Shown here: positions 1 through 6,491 of the stretch, one piece after another
How the letters are laid out: the number at the start of each line of letters is the position of its first letter
Numbering within the stretch: the first letter of the stretch is position 1
From: UBA8437 sp003445035
GTDB taxonomy: Bacteria; Planctomycetota; Planctomycetia; Planctomycetales; Planctomycetaceae
Assembly: GCA_937901285.1 (NCBI GenBank)
Contig: CALCHI010000523.1
Span: forward strand, 1-21,951
Reading direction: 5' to 3'
Length of the DNA stretch: 21,951 nucleotides
The notes under the pieces: model-generated
Told to the model about the DNA's origin: nothing
The model's database searches: none
What the model saw: the letters and a program-made list of their open reading frames with translations, nothing else
Program-made: the position numbers and the translations under genes

Positions 1-789
1 TCACTCCTCACCACCGGACCCCCACCGTGCCAGCAGTGTCGATCCGGTCCAGGTCACAACTCCGAACAGGGCGATTCCCAGGAGTGCCGAGGCGATCACC
101 GCGGCGAAGAGGTGTGCCGTCTTGAGGTTCTGCGACGTGCTGAGGACCAGGTACCCCAGCCCGTAGTGGGTCGTTGTGTGGCCGACGAAGAACTCGCCGA
201 CGATCGCTCCGATCACGGCCATTCCACTGCTGGTCCGGGCCCCGGTGACCAGGTAGGGCACCGCGTGAGGGAGTCTCAGCTTCCAGAGCACCTGCCAGCG
301 GCCGGCACGGTAGAGTCGGAACAGTTCGAGCAGATCCTCGTCGATGTTGAGCAGTCCCGAGGTGGTTGAGGCAATGATCGGAAACAGGCTGATGATCAGT
401 GTCACCAGCACGACGCTGGCGAATCCGGTGCCGAACCAGGTGATGATCAGCGGGGCGATGGCGATGATCGGGACCGTCTGCAGGAAGATCGCATACGGGT
501 AGCAGCTGGCCCGTACGAGTCGGGATTGCGAGAAGATGACGGCGATCAGGACACCGCCAAGCAGGCTGGCGGCGAACCCTGCGGCGGCGGCCACTCCGGT
601 ACGGGCGGTCGCGGACAGCAATCGGTCACCGTCCTCGACCACCGCAGTGGCCACGTCGGTGGGAGCGGGGACAAGGAACACCGGCCAGTCGAACCACCAC
701 ACGGCCGTCTGCCACCCGGTCAACACGACCAAAAGCAGCAACAGCGGTGGCCACCAGGCCGCCGGGCGGAACCAGGATGCCGGGCTCAC
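1..789 (-). CDS. ABC transporter permease, nitrate/sulfonate/taurine type
   Basis: Inner-membrane permease of a binding-protein-dependent importer (BPD_transp_1 fold, SsuC/TauC/ThiX-like). The 262-residue protein has about six hydrophobic segments, starting at residues 14-32. A PAPTDV element at 41-46 follows the first segment, as in this subfamily. The cytoplasmic EAA-type loop that docks on the ATPase lies at about 154-174 (RAGRWQVLWKLRLP), although the usual Glu-Ala-Ala is replaced by Leu-Phe-Arg. The start is GTG, and its GTGA overlaps the stop of the upstream ATPase gene by 4 bp, so the two are almost certainly translationally coupled. The stop codon is at the very edge of the window, so the gene appears complete. 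No substrate-binding protein is visible; it may lie beyond position 1. The substrate cannot be read from the permease: nitrate, sulfonates, taurine and thiamine or riboflavin precursors are all transported by this family. Confidence 0.93.
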   Translation of the reverse strand: MSPASWFRPAAWWPPLLLLLVVLTGWQTAVWWFDWPVFLVPAPTDVATAVVEDGDRLLSATARTGVAAAAGFAASLLGGVLIAVIFSQSRLVRASCYPYAIFLQTVPIIAIAPLIITWFGTGFASVVLVTLIISLFPIIASTTSGLLNIDEDLLELFRLYRAGRWQVLWKLRLPHAVPYLVTGARTSSGMAVIGAIVGEFFVGHTTTHYGLGYLVLSTSQNLKTAHLFAAVIASALLGIALFGVVTWTGSTLLARWGSGGEE

Positions 790-1562
790 CGCGCCACCTC
801 CCGGTCGCCATCCCTCAGTTTGGTTGAGACATCACCGGCCAGGCGCGCGAAATCGGCGGTGGCTCGCAGCGCGGCGTTGCGAGGTCGGGAGAAATCGACA
901 GGCACGTGTACGAATTCATCCCCGGTGGTCGCCGGCATCACCACCACCCGGTCGGCCAGGAACACCGCCTCGGAGACGTTGTGGGTGACGAAAACGGCCG
1001 TGGTGCCGCGAGCCGAGTGAATTTCGAGCAACTCCTCGTTGAGTTGTTCTCTGAGCAGGTCGTCGAGCGCGGCGAAGGGTTCGTCGAGCAGCAACACTTC
1101 GGGTCGAGTGACCAGGGCCCGTGCCAGCGACACCCTCATCCGCATCCCTCCCGACAGTTCTCGCGGCCGTTTGACCGCGTCGGCCGAGCCGAAACTGATC
1201 AGTTCCAGGCTCTCGCCGACTCGCTGCCGGGCCTCTGTCCCTTCCACACCCAGCAATTCCAGCGGCAGACGGATATTCTCCTCGACCGTTCGCCACGGCA
1301 ACAGGTTGGGTTCCTGGAAGACCAGTGCAACGCGGGAATCCTCCGATCGCTCCACGGTGCCGGCGGTGGGTTCCAACAGACCGGCCATCAGTCTCAATGC
1401 CGTCGACTTGCCGCAGCCCGAGGGGCCGACCAGGGACACGAATTCGCCGTCGGCGATTTTCAGATCGACCCGTTCGAGCACGGGGTGTCGCGCGTCGAAA
1501 GCCACGGTGACCCCGTCGAATGACAGGGCCGACCGCACGGACGTTGCCGACGAGGAATCCAA
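786..1562 (-). CDS. ABC transporter ATP-binding protein, nitrate/sulfonate/taurine type
   Basis: Cytoplasmic ATPase that powers the adjacent permease. Its 258 residues carry a full set of ABC motifs. Walker A GPSGCGKST is at 46-54 and the Q-loop FQEPNLLPWRTV at about 82-93. The signature LSGGMRMR is at 136-143, Walker B EVLLLDEP at 155-162, the D-loop ALDD at 165-168 and the H-loop His at 194. The LLPWRTVEEN run after the Q-loop is typical of the SsuB/TauB/NrtD group. The chosen start is TTG at 1562, with no strong Shine-Dalgarno sequence; an internal GTG near residue 9 is a possible alternative. The first conserved strand begins at about residue 12, so either start leaves the domain intact. 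The gene ends in the GTGA overlap with the permease. All catalytic elements are present, so it should be active. Confidence 0.94.
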   Translation of the reverse strand: MDSSSATSVRSALSFDGVTVAFDARHPVLERVDLKIADGEFVSLVGPSGCGKSTALRLMAGLLEPTAGTVERSEDSRVALVFQEPNLLPWRTVEENIRLPLELLGVEGTEARQRVGESLELISFGSADAVKRPRELSGGMRMRVSLARALVTRPEVLLLDEPFAALDDLLREQLNEELLEIHSARGTTAVFVTHNVSEAVFLADRVVVMPATTGDEFVHVPVDFSRPRNAALRATADFARLAGDVSTKLRDGDREVAR

Positions 1563-1696
1563 GATCAGGACGTTTCCGGTGAGGAATGGCTGGACGGCCG
1601 GTGTGAGCCGATACGTGTTCGGGCATCCTAACGGATCGGTCGCCTGGCTCTACCCATCGTCGAACGGGTCTTATCTGTTTCGTCCCGCATTCACTA
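1563..1696. other. Intergenic region between ABC ATPase and pntA fragment
   Basis: About 134 bp separate the divergent ABC operon and the pntA-fragment/icd run. No homology to the missing N-terminal part of transhydrogenase is recognisable in any plus-strand frame, and no clear promoter or hairpin stands out. It should contain the promoters of both flanking units, but none can be assigned by eye. Confidence 0.4.
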
Positions 1697-2140
1697 ATGT
1701 CGACCTTCCATTTTTCTCCGTCTACGGGATTTTTCGATGGGCAGGCTTCTGGTTTGGCCGGCACTCGCCGTGATGGTGATGGTGGTCCGGCTCCGACGCT
1801 GTTGACCTCCGAGATGGTGGCGGCGATGAAACCGGGTTCGGTGATCGTCGACCTGGCCGCCGAGCGTGGAGGCAACTGTGAGCTGACAAGGTCGGGCGAG
1901 AACTTCACTTCCGATTCCGGGGTGATTATCCTCGGCCGGTTGGATCTCCCCTGCACCGTACCGGCTCATGCCAGCCTGATGTACGCCAACAACGTGGCCA
2001 ATTTCCTGTTGCACCTCTGTCGTGACGGCTGGATTGATGTCGAAACACAAGACGAAGTGGTTGTCGGGACACTGGTCACCTGTGATGGACGTGTTGTCCA
2101 CGAACGGGTCCGCGAGGTGCTGGGGTCGGCCGAGAGTTGA
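1697..2140 (+). pseudogene. pntA: C-terminal fragment of NAD(P) transhydrogenase subunit alpha (PntA)
   Basis: From about residue 31 the 147-residue reading frame follows the end of the transhydrogenase dI domain: a PAPTLLTSEMV segment, then MKPGSVIVDLAAERGGNCEL, then a LGRLDLPCTVPAHAS segment and a C-terminal GTLVTCDGRVVHE. In whole alpha subunits (about 380 residues in split forms and 510 in E. coli) these are only the last third of dI, which binds NAD(H). The first roughly 270 residues, including most of the Rossmann fold and the other subdomain, are absent. Residues 1-30 look unrelated, and the ATG has no evident ribosome binding site. The region upstream belongs to a divergent ABC operon, so a deletion or rearrangement probably removed the 5' part. 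It could still be translated and help couple translation of the next gene, but transhydrogenase activity is not expected. The family match is clear; the pseudogene status is inferred. Confidence 0.75.
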
Positions 2141-2152
2141 GGTAACCGACCG

Positions 2153-3190
2153 ATGAGTTCACATGATGTCGTGTTGATTCCCGGAGACGGGATTGGCCCG
2201 GAAGTCACCGCCGCCACCTGCAAGATCCTCGATGCGGTCTCCGCACCGGTTGTGTTCCAGGTTCACCACGCGGGGCTGGCTGCGTTGGAGCAGGGCGAGG
2301 AGGTGTTGCCACAGTCGACCGTCGAGGCGATCCAGCACTGCGGTGTGGCGCTGAAGGGGCCCTGCACGACACCGGTGGGCGAGGGGTTCACTTCTGTCAA
2401 CGTCCAACTCAGGCAAAACCTCAACCTGTTTGCCGCCGTCCGTCCGGTCCGCAACCTCGCCGGTGTTGAGACCCGGTTCGATGACGTGGACCTGGTGATC
2501 GTCCGCGAGAACACCGAGGGCCTTTATAGCGGGGTCGAGAACCAGGTCACTCCTGACGTGGTGATGAGCATGAAGGTGGCGACCGAGACGGCCTGTGACC
2601 GAATCGCCCGGTGGGGTTTCCGTTTCGCCACTCTCCGCAAGAGGAAGAAGATCACGGTCTTCCACAAGGCGAACATCATGAAGATCACCGACGGCCTGTT
2701 CCTTCGCTGTGCCCGGAAGGTGCACCAGACCGAGTACCCGAACATCGAGTACGAGGAGGTGATCATCGATGCGGGGTGCATGAAGCTGGTGCAGGACCCG
2801 TCGCAGTTTGACGTGCTGCTGCTGGAGAATCTGTACGGCGACGTGGTCAGCGATCTGTGTGCGGGACTGGTTGGCGGCCTGGGGGTCGTGCCCGGAGCCA
2901 ATTTCGGTGAGGAACTGGCGGTGTTCGAGGCGGTCCACGGTTCGGCACCGGACATCGCTGGCCAGGGTGTGGCCAACCCGCTGGCGGTGACGATGTCGAC
3001 GGTGATGATGCTCAATCACCTCGCCGGGACACGTGACGATCCGTCCTGTCGAGAGTCGGCCGACCAACTCAAGGCCGCCTACAACCGCACACTGTCCGAC
3101 GGTTGCCTGACTCGCGACCTGGGGGGCGACCTGAACACGCAGGGCTTCGTCGACGCGTTGATCGAACGCATCGAGGCACCTCCGTCGTGA
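2153..3190 (+). CDS. icd: Isocitrate dehydrogenase, NAD-dependent type
   Basis: Beta-decarboxylating dehydrogenase of 345 residues, probably oxidising isocitrate to 2-oxoglutarate in the TCA cycle. The isocitrate-binding set aligns with E. coli Icd: Ser81, Asn83, Arg87 and Arg97 (TSVNVQLRQ region), Arg118 and Tyr125 in RENTEGLYSGVE. Catalytic Lys172 is in HKANIMK, and metal-binding residues are Asp206, Asp230 and Asp234. The cofactor loop reads HGSAPDIAGQ (262-271), with Asp267-Ile268 where NADP enzymes have Lys-Tyr, which points to NAD. The compact length and HKANIMKITDGLF resemble the mitochondrial IDH3 and NAD-IDH branch. A related homoisocitrate or isopropylmalate activity is less likely because the substrate Ser and Asn are conserved. 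A GAGG at 2139-2142 lies 10 bases upstream of the ATG, overlapping the stop of the pntA fragment. The gene ends in a GTGA overlap with coaX. Confidence 0.93.
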   Translation: MSSHDVVLIPGDGIGPEVTAATCKILDAVSAPVVFQVHHAGLAALEQGEEVLPQSTVEAIQHCGVALKGPCTTPVGEGFTSVNVQLRQNLNLFAAVRPVRNLAGVETRFDDVDLVIVRENTEGLYSGVENQVTPDVVMSMKVATETACDRIARWGFRFATLRKRKKITVFHKANIMKITDGLFLRCARKVHQTEYPNIEYEEVIIDAGCMKLVQDPSQFDVLLLENLYGDVVSDLCAGLVGGLGVVPGANFGEELAVFEAVHGSAPDIAGQGVANPLAVTMSTVMMLNHLAGTRDDPSCRESADQLKAAYNRTLSDGCLTRDLGGDLNTQGFVDALIERIEAPPS

Positions 3191-3999
3191 ATACACCCAT
3201 CCCATCGAGGGTGCTGGCCGTCGACGTCGGCAACAGCCGGATCAAGTTCGGGTTGTTCGACCTGGCCACCGCCGCCGATGACCTGCCCGAGTTGATCGAG
3301 TCGCTGGCCGTGGCGCCCGATGGCCCGGTTCCATGGGATGAGATCGGTGGATGGCCCGGCGAACTGGAAAACCGCTCGTCGAGTATCGTGGCCGCATCGA
3401 ACCCGGTCGTTCGTGACACGCTGGTTTCCGGCTGGCCTGATGGCTGGTCCAGCCCACGGGTGCTGGATGATGTCGATCGGCTGCCGTTGAAGGTGCGGCT
3501 GGACGAGCCCTCGCGAACCGGAATTGACCGGTTGCTCAATGCTGTTGCGGCCAATCGGCTGGTCACCGACGAACGACCGTTGATCATTGTCGATTCGGGC
3601 ACCGCCACGACTGTCGATGCGGTGGATGCCGACGGCGTGTTCCTGGGTGGAGCCATTCTGCCGGGCTTCGGATTGCTGGCCAGGTCGCTGCAACGTTACA
3701 CCACGTTGCTCCCGCTGGTCACCCTCGAAGAACTGGGCACCGGTCCTCCGCCGGTCGTGGGTGGTGACACGACGGCCGCGATCAAGAGCGGGCTGTTTTA
3801 CGGCCAGCTGGGCGCGGTTCGCGAACTGGCGGCCGCGTTGGGTGATGCGCTGGGAGACGAGCCGGCCGAGATGTTTCTGACTGGTGGGGGTGGCCCGCTG
3901 CTGGCGTCGGCTCTTCCCGAAGCCCGGCTGGTGCCCCACCTGGGATTGCACGGACTGGCCGAGGTCTTTCGGGCGGACGCTTCGGAGATGTCCCCGTGA
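3187..3999 (+). CDS. coaX: Type III pantothenate kinase
   Basis: Phosphorylates pantothenate, the first step of coenzyme A synthesis, in the cytoplasm. The family belongs to the ASKHA fold and is insensitive to CoA feedback. The three hallmark motifs are visible: phosphate loop DVGNSRIK at 13-20, GIDR at 112-115 with the presumed catalytic Asp114, and DSGTATT at 136-142, followed by a GDTTAAIKSGLFYG helix at about 193-206. The length of 270 residues is normal for CoaX. The open frame extends upstream to 3103, but that part lies inside icd. The GTG at 3187 forms a GTGA overlap with the icd stop and precedes the motif block by the usual distance, so it is the preferred start. The 3' end overlaps the next gene in the same way. 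The usual birA neighbour of coaX is not present. Confidence 0.94.
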   Translation: MNTPIPSRVLAVDVGNSRIKFGLFDLATAADDLPELIESLAVAPDGPVPWDEIGGWPGELENRSSSIVAASNPVVRDTLVSGWPDGWSSPRVLDDVDRLPLKVRLDEPSRTGIDRLLNAVAANRLVTDERPLIIVDSGTATTVDAVDADGVFLGGAILPGFGLLARSLQRYTTLLPLVTLEELGTGPPPVVGGDTTAAIKSGLFYGQLGAVRELAAALGDALGDEPAEMFLTGGGGPLLASALPEARLVPHLGLHGLAEVFRADASEMSP

Positions 4000-5144
4000 C
4001 CGCCGCCCGCGTGGCGGTCCTGACCCCGGGCGGACGTGGCGCCATCGCCAGCCTGGTGGTTTCGGGGGGAGTCGAACTGATCGACCATCACCGGTTGTTC
4101 GAGGCTGCCAACGGCCGGCGGTTGGCAGAACAGGATCCGGGCCGGATCTGCTACGGGTTCTGGGGTGGTGACAGCAACGCCTTGCCGAACGAGCAGGTCG
4201 TGGTTTGTCGCACCGGGGAGAGCCGGGTCGAATTGCACTGCCACGGCGGTGCAGCGGCGGTTCAGAGGATTCTTGAAGACCTGGTCGGGTCCGGGGCAAT
4301 TCGCTGCGACTGGGCCGATCTGGTCGTCGCGCCCTCCGGATCTCCAGCCAGTCGGATCGAGGTGGAACTGGCCGAAGTCCTGGCCGCGGCGACGACCTGG
4401 CAGGTGGCGGCGATCCTGCTCGACCAGCAGGCCGGCGTGCTGGTGAGTACGCTCGAACGCCTGGCAGCAACCGGCTGGGATCAGCGTCACCAGGCCGCCG
4501 CCTGCGTGGCCGGTTTGCTCGAATGGTCCGACCTGGGCCGTCGGCTGATCGATCCGCCGACGGTGGTCCTCTCGGGTGGGCCCAACGTGGGAAAATCGAG
4601 CCTGTTGAACGCGTTGCTGGGGTTCGGCCGAGCCATTGTCTGGGACCAGCCGGGGACGACTCGCGACGTGGTCACCGGCCGGACGGCCCTGGAGGGCTGG
4701 CCGGTTCGTCTGGCCGATACCGCGGGGTTGCGGGCCACCGAAGACGAGATCGAGGCGGTCGGCGTCGAGCACGCCCGTCGCGAACTGGATACCGCCGATC
4801 TGGTCGTGCTGGTCGTTGACCGTTCGCACCCGCTTGATGGCCTCACTCGGCAATTGGTCCACGAGTGGCCCGATGCCGTGGTGGTGGCCAACAAGTGTGA
4901 TCTGGACGATGCCACCGACGGGGTGCTGCCCGATGGCGCGTTGATGGTCTCGGCATTGACCGGCGAGGGGCTGGACGAACTGGCCGGAGCAATCGTTGCT
5001 CGGCTGGTGCCCGGAGTGCCGGAGCCGGGGACGGCGGTCCCGGTTTCCGAGAGGCTGATCGGGTGCCTGGAAGAGGTGGCGCGTGCGATCGATGCCGGGG
5101 ACGAAACCGGCTTCCGGTCGGCATTGACCGAGACGATTGCCTGA
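3996..5144 (+). CDS. MnmE/TrmE-like GTPase lacking the C-terminal motif
   Basis: 382-residue protein built like the tRNA-modification GTPase MnmE but shorter (MnmE is about 450). The N-terminal part keeps GGRGAI (12-17) and the ELHCHGG element (79-85) of the formyl-THF-binding domain. The G domain is intact: G1 GGPNVGKSS 194-202 including the Asn needed for potassium binding, G2 PGTTRD 219-224, G3 DTAG 241-244, Glu253 at the position of catalytic Glu282 of E. coli, G4 NKCD 299-302 and G5 VSAL 318-321. The helical domain is reduced; the canonical GEFTxRAFLNGK stretch is replaced by PSGSPASRIEVELAEVL. The chain stops soon after the G domain, with no CIGK C-terminus, the Cys-bearing motif of true MnmE. 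The start GTG overlaps the coaX stop by 4 bp. It may be a divergent paralogue with altered function rather than the tRNA uridine-34 modification enzyme. Confidence 0.85.
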   Translation: MTAARVAVLTPGGRGAIASLVVSGGVELIDHHRLFEAANGRRLAEQDPGRICYGFWGGDSNALPNEQVVVCRTGESRVELHCHGGAAAVQRILEDLVGSGAIRCDWADLVVAPSGSPASRIEVELAEVLAAATTWQVAAILLDQQAGVLVSTLERLAATGWDQRHQAAACVAGLLEWSDLGRRLIDPPTVVLSGGPNVGKSSLLNALLGFGRAIVWDQPGTTRDVVTGRTALEGWPVRLADTAGLRATEDEIEAVGVEHARRELDTADLVVLVVDRSHPLDGLTRQLVHEWPDAVVVANKCDLDDATDGVLPDGALMVSALTGEGLDELAGAIVARLVPGVPEPGTAVPVSERLIGCLEEVARAIDAGDETGFRSALTETIA

Positions 5145-5163
5145 TCCCAATCCCGATTTCCGG

Positions 5164-5172
5164 TGGTATGAT
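5164..5172 (+). promoter_or_regulatory. Candidate extended -10 promoter
   Basis: The 66-bp gap between the MnmE-like gene and the membrane gene contains TGGTATGAT, a TGn-extended -10 element one base away from TATAAT. No matching -35 lies 16-18 bp upstream, which is tolerated for extended -10 promoters. Transcription would start near 5179, giving a leader of about 30 nt for the gene at 5211. This is a by-eye call. Confidence 0.35.
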
Positions 5173-5210
5173 TGTCGTGTTGATTCACTGCCTGCCGACG
5201 GGCCTGTCCG

Positions 5211-6491
5211 ATGCGCGACTTCCACAACTGGGCGGAACGTTATAGCGAACGTTTCGTCCTGATGCTGTGTTTCTCGGTCATCGTGCTGGCATTGTCCTTT
5301 GGCGTTCAAGCCTGGATGCGGCGACGGCGAAATGGCTCGGAGGTCGGGGGGAACCGCCGTTTCAGAGACAGCGCGGTGTTACTGGGGGTCTGGGGGGGAC
5401 TCTATTTGTTGCTGCTTGTTGTGTCCGTGTTCACGATGAGCCCGTTCCTGATGCTTGAAGTGTTGGCGTTGCTGGTGCTGAGCCTGGTGGGCGGAGTGCG
5501 GAGGTGGTCGACCGGGCGTTTTTCGGTGGTGGCGACCGTCATCGTGATGGCGATGATCCTTGTGGCCGGAGTCCGGGGCATCAACCAGGCTGAGGATGCG
5601 CGGCGAAGGTTCCCGTTCACCTCACTCGTCGAACGGCTGAAACCGGCGGCGGCCATTCCGACCGAGCCACCACTGCTCACCAAGTCTGGAGAAGCTGCTC
5701 TCGAGCGTTCCGAACTCATTTTCGAGAACGGGATGAAGGGCTTCACCAATGGATACCATTTCCGTCGGGCGTCATTGGAGATGGTGCACGCGAGCCAGGT
5801 GTGGAATTTCGTCAGCAGCGAAGGTTTCGGCATCGGCCGCATGCTGGCACCGACGATCAAAGGAGCGCGGCTGGCGGAACTCCGCACGTGGCGGCAACCG
5901 GTTGCCCTGAAGACCGGTGACGCCGGATCGACCGGGGATCGACCGGATCTGTGGTTGCCGCTGAAGGGAGAAAATGCGCCGCGGAAGGCGCTGAACAAAT
6001 TGCACGAGAACCTGTCATTTGATTTTGCGGAGCCGGTGAGCTTCGGTTGGGTCCGCGATCTCGAGCATGTCACCGGTTTCCGGCCACACGGGGTCGCACA
6101 CTTCGATCGGCACAGGGTGACCTTCGGCAACAAGGCGGAAGACGAGATGTCCGTCGAACATGAGGCCGGGTGGAAGCTGGAGCGGGTCGAATTGGTCAGC
6201 CTGCTGAGGAGTGCCGAGCCGGGAGTGTACGTTTCGAAAGACCTGCCGAGGATGGATCGGTTGTCGGAGGTCCAGCGGAGACCGCTGGATGGGTTCGAGA
6301 AGGTTGCCCTTCGCGAGCTGCGCAACGGCGAGCCGTTGGTTGTTCGCAGCCAGGGTGGCCAGGTGAAAATGATGGGGGCCGTGCGAGCTGTCAAACAGTG
6401 TTCGCTGTGCCACGAGGTGCCACGTGGCACGTTGCTGGGTGCCTTCAGCTACGGCTTCCGTGACCAGACTTCGGCGAGTTCGTCGGAGTAA
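5211..6491 (+). CDS. Four-helix membrane protein with C-terminal CxxCH haem motif
   Basis: 426-residue protein of unassigned function. Four hydrophobic helices lie at about 14-34, 54-75, 77-93 and 102-119. Arginine clusters after helix 1 (RRRR) and helix 3 put those loops in the cytoplasm, so both termini should face the periplasm. The rest is a soluble domain of about 300 residues ending with CSLCHE at 397-402, a canonical c-type haem attachment motif, followed by LLGAFSY and a Ser-rich tail. A CxxCH on the periplasmic side is consistent with a membrane-anchored monohaem cytochrome or haem sensor. No second haem motif is present, and the axial partner cannot be named. No Shine-Dalgarno is obvious before the ATG. 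The last 43 bp overlap tail-to-tail with the next gene on the other strand. I recall similar endings in planctomycete hypothetical proteins, but cannot name a family. Confidence 0.85.
   Translation: MRDFHNWAERYSERFVLMLCFSVIVLALSFGVQAWMRRRRNGSEVGGNRRFRDSAVLLGVWGGLYLLLLVVSVFTMSPFLMLEVLALLVLSLVGGVRRWSTGRFSVVATVIVMAMILVAGVRGINQAEDARRRFPFTSLVERLKPAAAIPTEPPLLTKSGEAALERSELIFENGMKGFTNGYHFRRASLEMVHASQVWNFVSSEGFGIGRMLAPTIKGARLAELRTWRQPVALKTGDAGSTGDRPDLWLPLKGENAPRKALNKLHENLSFDFAEPVSFGWVRDLEHVTGFRPHGVAHFDRHRVTFGNKAEDEMSVEHEAGWKLERVELVSLLRSAEPGVYVSKDLPRMDRLSEVQRRPLDGFEKVALRELRNGEPLVVRSQGGQVKMMGAVRAVKQCSLCHEVPRGTLLGAFSYGFRDQTSASSSE

Noticed and set aside
3103..3186. Upstream extension of coaX inside icd
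   Set aside because: The translation is Arg-rich icd shadow; GTG at 3187 fits the GTGA junction and family length.
5124..5129. TTGACC as a -35 for the TATGAT at 5167
   Set aside because: The spacer would be 37 bp, far from 16-18 bp, so the -10 was called as an extended type without it.
3079..5309. Long minus-strand frames opposite coaX and the MnmE-like gene
   Set aside because: Shadows of genes with clear motifs; composition rich in Arg, Pro and Gln.
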